DNA of 64,000 bases, taken from contig NZ_CP045996.1 of NCBI RefSeq assembly GCF_016899425.1, positions 992,001 through 1,056,000 on the forward strand. Reading direction: 5' to 3'. Position 1 is the first letter of the stretch. Every line of letters begins with the position of its first letter. The DNA is from Burkholderia sp. MS389. Its GTDB lineage: Bacteria > Pseudomonadota > Gammaproteobacteria > Burkholderiales > Burkholderiaceae. The notes under the pieces were generated by a model. That model searched no databases. It had not been told where the DNA came from and saw only the letters and a list, made by a program, of their open reading frames with translations. The translations under genes and the position numbers were made by a program. Below, in pieces: positions 45,304 through 53,948 of this stretch.

Positions 45304-48249
45304 TCATGCCGCCTGCTGCGCCGCGTCGGCGGCATCGCGTCGTGCATGCGTCAGGCACGGCGCGGGCGGCGCATCCGGACGGACGAAGTTCTGCACGCGC
45401 AGCAAGCGGCGCACGTCGTGGGCGCGCGAATGCGGATCGAAGTGCCGCGCGACTCCGGCGACGAGCGCCGACGCCTGCGCGGTGTGGCCGCGCTCGATCA
45501 GGTGATCGGCGAGATCGAGCGAACCGCGCAGCGCCCACATCGCGGCGCCCTGCGCGTTCGCGGTCTGGATCGCCATCTGCAGATGACGATGTCCGTCCGC
45601 CTCGTACGCGACGGCGAGATCCGCGCCGACGGTGCGCGCCTGCTCGAGCATCGCGACGCCTCTCACGCGCAGCAGTTCGGGGACGAACAGGTGCTCGCCG
45701 TGCGCGCGGCAGCGCGCGAGCGTCGCATCGAGCCGGGTGCATGCTTCATCCGCGCGGCCGGTCCGCACGAGGCCTTCCGCGTACGCGACGGTCAACGGCG
45801 CGAGCACGCGCCGGAAGCCGCTCGCCTCGACGCGCCGCAGCGCCGGTTCGAGGCGCGCGAGCCCGGCGCCGGGATGGCCGGCCTGGACGTCGAACTGACC
45901 GGTCAGGCATTCGGCGTGACTGCGCCAGATGTCGAAACCGTGCGCGTCGGCGGTCGCGCGCAGCGTCGCGAGATAGTCGGAGCTGATGTCGTGATCGCCG
46001 TAGCGCAGCGCGATCGGCACGGCGGCCGCGCCGAGCACGATGCACAACGCGAGCGGCGACGGGCCGCGGCGCGCATGCTCGACCGCTTGCGCGGCGACGC
46101 GCATCGCGTGCTCCGGCTCGCCTTGCATCCACAGCAGACGGATCAGCATCGTGCGGCCCAGCGTCGCCATGTCGACGCCCAGCGCGGCCTGCGCGCACGG
46201 CGATTCGCCCACGTCGGCGAGCTCGGCCGTCGCCGCTTCCAGCCGCTCGCGCGCCTGCGCATGCTCGCCGAAGTAATGCAACGACGTCGCGACCATCGTG
46301 TTCGCCAGCAACCGCTGCGACCGGTCGCCGCGCCGCTCGGCCGCGCGCTCGAAGCGCGTCGCGTAGCGCAGCGATTCGTGAATGTCCGACAGCGTCAGCA
46401 TCGTGTTCCACAGCCCGACCAGCGCGCGCGCGTCGAACGCATCGTCGCCGATGTGCGCGGCGAGACCGAGCGTGCGGTCCCACATCGCGGCGGCGGCCAG
46501 CGCGTCGCCGTCCGTATGCAGCAGCGCCGACGCGCAGGCCGCCCGCAGCCGCATCTCGCGCGCGGCGTCGACCGGGTCTGCCGCGCCCGTGTCGAGTTCG
46601 TCGAGCACCTCTCTCGCGCGCGCCGTGCATGCGCGCATTCGCGACGGCTCCAGCAGCGCGCGCGCCAGCCGGTCGGGCTCGGGCACGGCTGCGGCCTCGG
46701 CGGCGTCCGCCGGTTCGTCTACCGCTTCGTCCATCGGTTCGTCCACGGCCAGCGCGCGCGCATCGGCAGGCGGCACGTCGGCGGGCGTCACGGGCGCGAC
46801 GAGCCGCACGGGCGCGCGCTCGCGCTCGTACGCCGCATGGCGCGCGACGATGCGCTCGAACTCGCCTTCGTTGTGCAGCTTTTCGAGCGCGTACGCGCGC
46901 GTCGATTCGGTCAGCCGGTAGCGCGCATACGCACCATGAAACTCGACGGTCACCAGCGATTTCGCCACCAGTTCGCCGAGCACCGCGATCATGTCCGCGG
47001 CCGACGTGCCGGGCTCGGTGGCGACCGCGTACGCGGCATCGAACGAAAACGGCCCGATGAAGCACCCCATCCGGCGAAACAGCGCGCGCGCGGGCCGATC
47101 GAGCAGCACGTAGCTCCAGTCGAACGTCGCGCGCAGCGTCTGATGACGCGGCAGCGCCGAGCGCAGCCCGCCCGTCAGCAGGTTCAGCCGGTCGTCGAGA
47201 CGCGACGCGACGACCGCGAGCCCGAGCGTCGCCACGCGCGCCGCGGCCAGTTCGATCGCGAGCGGCAGCCCGTCGAGGCGCCGGCAGATGTCGCCGATCA
47301 GCCGCACGCCGGCTTCGTCGACCCTGCAATCCGGCGCGGCCGCGCGCACGCGTTCGAGGAACAGCTCGACGGCCGAGCAGCGGACGATTTCGTCGGCGGA
47401 CGCGTTGCCGTCCGGCACCACGAGCGGGCTCATGCGCAGCACCGCCTCGGCCGAGATGTGCAGCGGCTCGCGGCTCGTCACGAGCACGCGCAGCGAGCCG
47501 GCGCTCGACGTCAGCGTTTCGACGAGGCTCGCCACCAGATCGACGATGTGCTCCGCGTTGTCGAGCACGAGCAGGCAGCGCGACGTCGCGAACGCGTCGC
47601 CGATGCGGTCGATGGCGGGCACGCCGGGCGTGTCGAGGCCGAGCTCGGCGGCGAGCGCGATCAGCATGTCGTCGCGCGTCGACGCGCGCGCCAGTTCGAC
47701 GAACAGCACGCGCTCGCGCGAGCGGCTGCGCACGCCGTGCGCGACGCGCACGGCCAGACTCGTCTTGCCGATGCCGCCCGCGCCGACGAGCGTGACGACC
47801 GGCGTGCGTTCGAGCATGTCGACGATCTGCGCGAGTTCGGCGTCGCGCCCGACGAGCGGCGCGAGCAGCGACGACGCGGGCGCATCGGGTACATCGGGCG
47901 TATCGGGCGAGGCGACGACGGCCGGCGCGTCGACCACGGGTACGAGGTCCGGGCCGGACGACGCGCTCGCCACCAGCAGGTAGCCGCGCCCGGGCACCGT
48001 CTTGATCAGATCGCGGCTCGCGCCGAGCGCCTTGCGCAGCGTCGCCACATGCACCTGAAGCCGGTTTTCCTCGACGATCAGGCCCGGCCAGACCGCGTCC
48101 ATGATGTCGTCCTTCGACACGACCGAACCGCTCGCGCGGTGCAGGACTTCGAGAATGTCGAGCGCGCGCGCGCCGATGCGCAGCGACGCGCCGTGCTGGC
48201 GAATGTCGCGTTGCTCGAAATCCACAGACAAAGTTCCGATCTGGATCAT
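45304..48249 (-). CDS. Winged-helix/STAND NTPase transcriptional regulator R2
   Basis: A 981-aa protein; GGAGG precedes the ATG. The OmpR-type winged helix is at residues 1-93 (recognition helix ENRLQVHVATLRKAL), the P-loop GAGGIGKT is at 156-163, and the Walker B is CLLVLDNAEH. A long helical TPR-like sensor follows from about residue 480 to the end. R1 and R2 share the opening 'MI.IGTL' and almost the same recognition helix, so they are close paralogues and probably read similar sites. It is divergent from an AraC gene. Confidence 0.92.
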   Translation of the reverse strand: MIQIGTLSVDFEQRDIRQHGASLRIGARALDILEVLHRASGSVVSKDDIMDAVWPGLIVEENRLQVHVATLRKALGASRDLIKTVPGRGYLLVASASSGPDLVPVVDAPAVVASPDTPDVPDAPASSLLAPLVGRDAELAQIVDMLERTPVVTLVGAGGIGKTSLAVRVAHGVRSRSRERVLFVELARASTRDDMLIALAAELGLDTPGVPAIDRIGDAFATSRCLLVLDNAEHIVDLVASLVETLTSSAGSLRVLVTSREPLHISAEAVLRMSPLVVPDGNASADEIVRCSAVELFLERVRAAAPDCRVDEAGVRLIGDICRRLDGLPLAIELAAARVATLGLAVVASRLDDRLNLLTGGLRSALPRHQTLRATFDWSYVLLDRPARALFRRMGCFIGPFSFDAAYAVATEPGTSAADMIAVLGELVAKSLVTVEFHGAYARYRLTESTRAYALEKLHNEGEFERIVARHAAYERERAPVRLVAPVTPADVPPADARALAVDEPMDEAVDEPADAAEAAAVPEPDRLARALLEPSRMRACTARAREVLDELDTGAADPVDAAREMRLRAACASALLHTDGDALAAAAMWDRTLGLAAHIGDDAFDARALVGLWNTMLTLSDIHESLRYATRFERAAERRGDRSQRLLANTMVATSLHYFGEHAQARERLEAATAELADVGESPCAQAALGVDMATLGRTMLIRLLWMQGEPEHAMRVAAQAVEHARRGPSPLALCIVLGAAAVPIALRYGDHDISSDYLATLRATADAHGFDIWRSHAECLTGQFDVQAGHPGAGLARLEPALRRVEASGFRRVLAPLTVAYAEGLVRTGRADEACTRLDATLARCRAHGEHLFVPELLRVRGVAMLEQARTVGADLAVAYEADGHRHLQMAIQTANAQGAAMWALRGSLDLADHLIERGHTAQASALVAGVARHFDPHSRAHDVRRLLRVQNFVRPDAPPAPCLTHARRDAADAAQQAA

Positions 48250-48650
48250 GGCCGCCTCCGGTTCCCTCGGGATGGCTGCCCGATGAACGCGGCAGTTCAC
48301 CCGGCAGGAAGTCCGCGTCCGGCGCGCCGTTGCACCGGACGGAAAATGTCGAATTCCGGACCGAGTGTAGACGGATGGCCATCGAAAATCTTGAAGGAAA
48401 ATGCGCTCTGCCCGCGCATTTCGGGCGGGCGCGACCGGCACGATCACTTGCGTGTAAAAGTGGGGCGCTATACTCTGCCGGGCCGCTCGCGCAGGCGTTG
48501 AGCCGGGTGGCGCACTCGCCGCGCCCACGCATTGAAAGCAATTTGTCAGGATGGCGAGCGGACGTTTATGCAAATTCATTTTGAACGTTCGCGTGCGCAT
48601 CTAAACTGGACTCGTCATTTCATGTTCCGAGTCCCTCGCTGGGGAATTCC
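48250..48650. other. 401-bp divergent region between R2 and AraC genes
   Basis: A minus-strand -10-like TACACT lies near 48365-48370, upstream of R2. A plus-strand TATACT lies near 48470 and a TAAACT near 48602-48607, upstream of the AraC gene. No clear TTCAG or CTTAA triple repeat was found. No coding frame is convincing. Confidence 0.4.
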
Positions 48651-49571
48651 ATGTCAGACTCCGTCATCGCCGCGCCGGTGGCATCGCCTCCGCGGCGGCC
48701 GAAAGACACGCTCGGCTGCGTGTCGAGCCTGCTGGCAAAGGATGTCGAGACGGCATCCGGCGGCCTGAGGCTGCACCGCAAATGCATGCGCGAGGCGCAC
48801 GTCGAACGCATCGAGATGCCGCCGTGCGACCGCGGCTTCCTGGTCGGCGTGTCGCTGAGCGGCGGCCACCGCCGCACGCTCTATGGGCGCGCCGGCGCGA
48901 GCGAGCGCCGGTTCCAGCATCACTCGATCTACATTCGCGATTTCTCGCGCCATTTCCACGCGGATCTGTACGGCAACTTCGACTTCGTGCTGGTCGAGCT
49001 GCCGCATGCGTATCTCGAACACGTCGGCCCCGAGCACGGCGGCCAATCGATCGGCGGCCTCACGTGCCGCCCCGACGTACGCGACCCGGTGCTCGGCCAT
49101 CTCGCGCACGCGGTGGCCGACAGCCTCGACGCGGGCGGCCCGCTGAACGCGCTGTTCATCGAGCAGATCGGGCTCGCGATGGGCACGCATCTGCTGCGCC
49201 GCTACGGCAGCGCGCGCACGCGCGAGCTCGAGCGCAAGGGCGTGCTGTCTGCCGCGAAGGTGGCGCGCGCCCAGGAGCTGTTGATGGAAAAGGCGGACCT
49301 CGGCGTATCGATCGAGGAAGTGGCGAACGAATGCGACCTGTCGCGCGGCTATTTCATCCGCGCGTTCTCGCGCACGACCGGCCGCACGCCGCACCAGTGG
49401 CTGCTCGAACAGCGCGTGACGCGCGCACGCGAGCTGATCGAGACGTCCGACATGACGCTGGCCGACATCGCGGTCGCGTGCGGCTTCGCCGACCAGAGCC
49501 ATCTCAACCGCGTGTTCGCGCGGATCGTCGGCCATCCGCCCGGCGCGTGGCGGCGCGCACGGTCGCGCTGA
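48651..49571 (+). CDS. AraC-family regulator
   Basis: A 306-aa protein with an N-terminal sensor of about 190 residues and a complete AraC DNA-binding domain (SIEEVANECDLSRGYFIRAFSRTTG, then LADIAVACGFADQSHLNRVFARIVG). It resembles the AraC protein at 14153 in this part. A weak GGGGA site precedes the ATG. It is divergent from R2, and a decayed D-lactate dehydrogenase fragment follows on the opposite strand. Confidence 0.9.
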   Translation: MSDSVIAAPVASPPRRPKDTLGCVSSLLAKDVETASGGLRLHRKCMREAHVERIEMPPCDRGFLVGVSLSGGHRRTLYGRAGASERRFQHHSIYIRDFSRHFHADLYGNFDFVLVELPHAYLEHVGPEHGGQSIGGLTCRPDVRDPVLGHLAHAVADSLDAGGPLNALFIEQIGLAMGTHLLRRYGSARTRELERKGVLSAAKVARAQELLMEKADLGVSIEEVANECDLSRGYFIRAFSRTTGRTPHQWLLEQRVTRARELIETSDMTLADIAVACGFADQSHLNRVFARIVGHPPGAWRRARSR

Positions 49572-49949
49572 AGCATATAGGCCTGGCGCTGCTCCCATCG
49601 ATCCGCCTTCCCGGTAGTTCGCGAATCTGGATGTATGTCCCATGCCGGGATTGAAGCAATTGCACGGATCCAGGTCCATGTAATGCTGCTTCAACGCGGG
49701 TTTGGCGACATAGACCGACATTTGCGTGTATGCAGGACCACGTTGCACGAGTGCACCGCCCGAGTTATTGCAGACGCCACCGAATACCGAGGCGAGTCGG
49801 TCACGCCTGAATTAGAGGACGTCCCCCAACCGAGGGCAACTTAATCGTTATGATGGACACGCGCTGCTGCTCGACTTCCTGAGGAGAGGGGAAGGTTGAG
49901 CTGCGGCGTTCGTCAATGCACTCGACTGACATATCGATCTGTCCCATAT
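49572..49949. other. Non-coding region holding a decayed gene fragment
   Basis: This stretch, between the AraC gene and the hydrolase at 49950, has no intact gene. The part from 49626 to 49793 is the D-lactate dehydrogenase remnant listed separately. The part from about 49800 to 49940 is lower in GC than its surroundings and contains a 48-codon minus-strand frame that I do not recognise; it may be foreign. Confidence 0.5.
49626..49793 (-). pseudogene. dld: D-lactate dehydrogenase (Dld-like) remnant with internal deletion
   Basis: Read on the minus strand, one frame gives FGGVCNNSGGALVQRGPAYT, followed by VAKPALKQHY and DLDPCNCFNPGMGHTS. From memory, the first part matches the FAD-binding region of membrane-associated quinone-dependent D-lactate dehydrogenases, and the second matches their extreme C-terminus; several hundred residues between them are missing. 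No start codon or full domain remains. It is interpreted as a deletion relic of a dld gene. The family match is from memory and not checked. Confidence 0.6.
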
Positions 49950-50939
49950 TCAGTGTCCGCGTAGCGTCGCGCGGATCGTGCCGCATGCCAATCGCAATGC
50001 CGCCTCGGCGGGCGGCGTGTCGGCGAGGCCATCGAGCACCGTGAAATCGTGAATCGTGCCGAGGCAGCGAACCGCGCTGACACGCACCCCGGCGAGCATC
50101 AGCTTGCGGGCGTAGGCTTCGCCGTCGTCACGCGCGACATCGTTTTCGGCCGTGACGATCAGCGCGGGCGGCAGGTCTTCGAGATCCGTGTAACTCGCGT
50201 TTAGCGGCATTGCGATTGTTTCGCCGAGGTTGTCCGACGGAAAGCGCGTCCGTGCACGCATGCCCGTGGTCTGTGTGGTCAAGCTCGGACCGCCCGCATA
50301 TCTCGCTGCCGACGCGCCCGCCGTGCTTGCGGAAAGCGTCGGACACAGCATGATCTGAAGCGCGATACGGGGGCCGCGGCGCGCCTTGACGAGCAGCGCG
50401 AGGGTGGCGACGAGATGACCGCCCGTGCCTTCGCCCGCGACGATGAGGGCACCTCCGTCGAGATTCAATGCCCGTGCGTGCTCCTGCAGATGAACGAGCG
50501 CGGCGAATGCCTGCTCGTTTTGGGTCTGAAAGCACGCAGCGGGCGCGGACGTGTAATCGACCAGTACGACGGCCGCCTCGGCGTCGGTGGCGATCCTGCG
50601 CGCCAGCCGGTTGTCGCTTTGGCCACCCGCGAAACTCGCGCCGTCCGGCAGGAAGAGCACGGCGGGCAGCGGAGTGGGCGCCGCCTGCGGCGGCCGCACG
50701 ATCCGTATCGTGAAGCCCGGATCCGCAGCACCCGCTGTCAGCGCGATTTCTTCGGCGTGTATCGCGTCCGTCGCATCGCCGTTTGCCCATTCGCGCAAAC
50801 GCTCTGCCGGAACCCCTGCCTCGGCGGCATGGTCGACGAACGATTGCGTTTCCGCATCGAGAACCGGATACGAGTCCGCGGATCTGATCAGGCCCGGTGC
50901 GGCGTCTTCGGGCAGACGGGCAGACGTGAAATCGTTCAT
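49950..50939 (-). CDS. HSL-like alpha/beta hydrolase without its catalytic serine
   Basis: A 329-aa protein of the hormone-sensitive-lipase fold. The Asp (267, in ENDVAR) and His (297, in TIHDF) positions are kept. The nucleophile motif GxSxGG reads GEGTGG, with Gly171 where Ser is expected, and the oxyanion HGGG motif reads LPDG. It is therefore probably not an esterase, and may be a binding or regulatory relative. The promoter region at 51003-51057 carries CTTAA repeats that match sites beside R3, the gene just upstream. Confidence 0.8.
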   Translation of the reverse strand: MNDFTSARLPEDAAPGLIRSADSYPVLDAETQSFVDHAAEAGVPAERLREWANGDATDAIHAEEIALTAGAADPGFTIRIVRPPQAAPTPLPAVLFLPDGASFAGGQSDNRLARRIATDAEAAVVLVDYTSAPAACFQTQNEQAFAALVHLQEHARALNLDGGALIVAGEGTGGHLVATLALLVKARRGPRIALQIMLCPTLSASTAGASAARYAGGPSLTTQTTGMRARTRFPSDNLGETIAMPLNASYTDLEDLPPALIVTAENDVARDDGEAYARKLMLAGVRVSAVRCLGTIHDFTVLDGLADTPPAEAALRLACGTIRATLRGH

Positions 50940-51002
50940 GGCGCAGTTTCCGATGAGTGAGCTTGCTTGTCGATCCGGCGCCGTTGGCCGTCGACAGATC
51001 AA

Positions 51003-51057
51003 ATTTTCATCGGATTCCCGCACGAGCCACAGTTAAGCGTTGCTAAGAGCCGTTAAG
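51003..51057 (-). promoter_or_regulatory. CTTAA-repeat operator/promoter for the 49950 gene
   Basis: On the minus strand the half-sites read CTTAA (51053-51057), CTTAG (51043-51047) and CTTAA (51033-51037) at 10-bp spacing. The 16-mer CTTAGCAACGCTTAAC is present. A -10-like GAAAAT lies 24 bp beyond the last half-site (51003-51008). The same 16-mer recurs at 53858. Binding by R3 is inferred from position. Confidence 0.6.
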
Positions 51058-51117
51058 CCCATGTCCAGCAAGGCATTCAGGCTACCGACGCGCGCTTCGA
51101 GCCGATTTGCCGTCGCT

Positions 51118-53679
51118 TCAGGTCCGCACACCGCGCGTTGCCGCGGCCTCCTGCAAATGCCCCTGCAACCACGACGGCGTGTCCGCCCGTCCCGCTTCGA
51201 TCAATGCGTGTGCGCTCGCTGCGTCGCCGGCGCGTGCGAACACTTCGAGTTGCATCGGGGTGGCGCCCGCCGGCGTGACAGGTCTGCCTTCGTGAATGGC
51301 CTCGAAGCCCTCGCCCCATTTGTCCCAATACGCGAGACCGCGCCGGCGCGTGCGCTCGCGAAGCCGCGCGGTCCATTCGCGCGCAAGCGCCACTTCGCCT
51401 TCCCATGTCGCGACGGCGATCGAGCCGATCGCGAGCCCATAACAGACGGTCAGATCGTGATCGATCGCGAGCGCCTCCGTCGCGCAGTCGCGCGCGAGCG
51501 CCATCGCCGCGTCGGTCTCGCCCTGCAGCCACAGAATGCGCATCAGAATGGAAATCGCAGCGATATGCGCGTCGACCTGCGCGTGATTCGCGTGCGTCGC
51601 GCGCACCGGATCCTTGTCGCGCGCCATCACCGCTTCGATCAACGCGCGCGCGATATCGTGGTCCCCGAGGAAGTGATGTGACAGCGCACACATCCGGTCG
51701 GCGGTTTGCGTCGTCGAAAAATCACCCGTCCGTGCGGCGGCAGCGCGAAACGCACGCGCATGTTCGAGGCTTTCCGTGTACGCGCCCGCGAGCGTGCGAT
51801 GCGCCCACACGCCCCACCGCATGCGCAATGCGAGCCGGTCGTCGCCGAGGCGCTGCGCGGCGGCCTGTGCGGCGTCGAATGCGTTCGCCATCGCCGCCGT
51901 CGGCCCACGCGTGTGCCACAGCGCGTGACCGTACGCGGCGAGCAGCTCGATATGCTGCGCCTTGCCCGCCAGATCCGAGTTTTCCGCCGCGGCGATCGCG
52001 CGCTCGGCCATCCGGAGGAACTCGTGAGGGAGCGAAAGATGAAACCACAGCGGCGCCGTCGCGATCAGCAGGTCGATCGCGAGCTGCGGCTCGCGATCCT
52101 GCGCGGCCGCCCAATCGAACGCGGCTCGCACGTCGTCGATTCGCTGGCTGTGAATCGCAAGCCACTGGCGCGGCGCCTTGCCTTCCCACGCCGCCACGGG
52201 GTCGGCAAAGATCGCGCAGCAGTACAGCGCATGGCGGCGGCGCGCGTCGTCGAGTTCGTCCGCCTCTTCAAGTCGCATATATGCGTAATGGCGCGTCGTG
52301 TCGAGCAGTCGATACGGATGGTCCGGATCGTCGATCGCGCAGGCGATCAGCGACTTGGCGATCAGGCCGGTGACGGCGTCGAAGGCGGCGAGTTCATCGA
52401 CGTCGCCACCGGCCGCGACAGCCGCCGCGGCATCCATGCCGAACGCGGCCCGCATGACCGAGAGGCGGCGCAGCACCTGGCGCTCCTCCGGCCGGAGCAA
52501 TTCATAGCTCCAGTCGAGCGTCGCGCGCAGCGTCTGCTGGCGCGGAAGCGCCGTGCGGCGGCCCTGCGTGAGCAGCGCGAAACGGTCGTCGAGCCGCGCT
52601 GCAATCGAATGCACGTCCATCAGGCCGACGCGCGCCGCCGCAAACTCGATCGCGAGCGGGATGCCGTCGAGCCGTCGGCAAATATCGATCACGGCGGCCA
52701 GATTCGCGTCGCTCAACGCGAACCGGTCATTGGCGGCGCGCGCACGGTCTTGAAACAGCGCGATCGCCGGGAACTGCACGGCATCGTGGAGGCTCACGCC
52801 TGCGACCGTTTCGGGCGACGGCAACGCGGCGAGGCGATGGACGGATTCGCCTTCCGCGCGCAGCGGCTCGCGGCTCGTGACCAGCAGATGCACGCCCGGC
52901 GCGCCTTGCAGCAGTTGCTCGGCGAGCACGGCAACGGCATCGATCAGATGCTCGCAGTTGTCCAGCACCAGCAGCACCGGCGACGCCCCGAGCGCCTGGA
53001 TGAGATCGGGTACCGGATCGCCGCTGGAGACGGCCACGCCGAGCGCCGAGGCGATCGTACTGGCCGCGCTCGCGGCCGCGGAAACCGGCGCGAAATTGAC
53101 GAACACGGCGCGCATGCCGGTGCGCTGGGCGAAGCGATGCGCGATGGCCACGGCTACCGTCGTCTTGCCCATGCCTCCCGGGCCGGCGATGGTGAGCAAG
53201 CGTCGCTCGGGCAAGTGGTCGGTCAGACCTGCGATGACGTCCTCGCGGCCTATCACGCGAGCGAGCGTGACCGGTAGACCGCGTGAACCGCTTTCGGACC
53301 CGTTGGAAGGCTGGGCGGCGTGCGTATGGGGCCGTGGTGCGGCAGGGTCCACTGCGTCGGCACGGGTAACGGGCGCCGCGAAACGATAGCCGCGTCCGGG
53401 TTCGTTGACGATGTAACGCGCGCCGTCCGGTCCGTCACCGAGCACCTTGCGCAACGCCGACAGATGCACGCGCAGCGCGCCTTCCTCGACGACGTTGTCG
53501 ACCCAGACGCTGTCGCACAGATTGCGCGTCGAGACCAGCACGCCTGCCTGCTCGACGAGTACGACGAGAATGTCGAGCGCGCGGCTGCCGATTTTCAGCG
53601 GCGTCCCGTCCTTGAGCAGGATTCGTTGCGGGAATTGCAGCGTAAAGGGGCCGAACGCGAGGCTGTAAGGAGCGGTCAT
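51118..53679 (-). CDS. Winged-helix/STAND NTPase transcriptional regulator R3
   Basis: An 853-aa protein. The ATG at 53679 gives the usual winged-helix start; the longer frame adds 32 unlikely residues. The winged helix is at residues 5-103, with a recognition helix (EEGALRVHLSALRKVL) clearly different from R1 and R2. The P-loop GPGGMGKT is at 166-173 and the TPR-like sensor fills the C-terminal half. It is flanked by CTTAA-repeat sites on both sides, before its neighbours at 50939 and 53949, so local control of those genes is likely. Confidence 0.92.
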   Translation of the reverse strand: MTAPYSLAFGPFTLQFPQRILLKDGTPLKIGSRALDILVVLVEQAGVLVSTRNLCDSVWVDNVVEEGALRVHLSALRKVLGDGPDGARYIVNEPGRGYRFAAPVTRADAVDPAAPRPHTHAAQPSNGSESGSRGLPVTLARVIGREDVIAGLTDHLPERRLLTIAGPGGMGKTTVAVAIAHRFAQRTGMRAVFVNFAPVSAAASAASTIASALGVAVSSGDPVPDLIQALGASPVLLVLDNCEHLIDAVAVLAEQLLQGAPGVHLLVTSREPLRAEGESVHRLAALPSPETVAGVSLHDAVQFPAIALFQDRARAANDRFALSDANLAAVIDICRRLDGIPLAIEFAAARVGLMDVHSIAARLDDRFALLTQGRRTALPRQQTLRATLDWSYELLRPEERQVLRRLSVMRAAFGMDAAAAVAAGGDVDELAAFDAVTGLIAKSLIACAIDDPDHPYRLLDTTRHYAYMRLEEADELDDARRRHALYCCAIFADPVAAWEGKAPRQWLAIHSQRIDDVRAAFDWAAAQDREPQLAIDLLIATAPLWFHLSLPHEFLRMAERAIAAAENSDLAGKAQHIELLAAYGHALWHTRGPTAAMANAFDAAQAAAQRLGDDRLALRMRWGVWAHRTLAGAYTESLEHARAFRAAAARTGDFSTTQTADRMCALSHHFLGDHDIARALIEAVMARDKDPVRATHANHAQVDAHIAAISILMRILWLQGETDAAMALARDCATEALAIDHDLTVCYGLAIGSIAVATWEGEVALAREWTARLRERTRRRGLAYWDKWGEGFEAIHEGRPVTPAGATPMQLEVFARAGDAASAHALIEAGRADTPSWLQGHLQEAAATRGVRT

Positions 53680-53791
53680 CGAGAGCGTCGTCGCGCGGGT
53701 TGAGGGTCGGCCGTGTCGACCAATACGGTGCGCTGGGCGCGCACACTGACGCAAAAACAGCCAATCATTACTCAAAAGCTCAGTACGCGCC

Positions 53792-53912
53792 CTTAAAAGA
53801 TCTTAAAAAAACCGCTTTGTTGCAGCCGACGACGATTGGCACGGATCCGGGCGCCGACTTAGCAACGCTTAACAAGTCGTAACTGGCCCGATGCGCGTCT
53901 GCCCGCCAATAT
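53792..53912 (+). promoter_or_regulatory. CTTAA-repeat region between R3 and the LysR gene
   Basis: CTTAA half-sites lie at 53792 and 53802. A second group reads CTTAG (53858), CTTAA (53868) and CGTAA (53878) at 10-bp spacing, including the same 16-mer as at 51003-51057. A -10-like CAATAT lies at 53907-53912, 24 bp beyond the last half-site. The orientation fits rightward transcription into the LysR gene. R3 is the likely binding protein. Confidence 0.55.
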
Positions 53913-53948
53913 GGCTCCATGCAAGCCAATCAATGATCGGAGGTCGAT

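Noticed and set aside
42280..48501. A 2073-codon open frame on the plus strand
   Set aside because: It is Arg/Ala-rich with no recognisable domain and runs opposite to the HD-like, amidohydrolase and R2 genes, which have real motifs; it is a GC-rich shadow frame.
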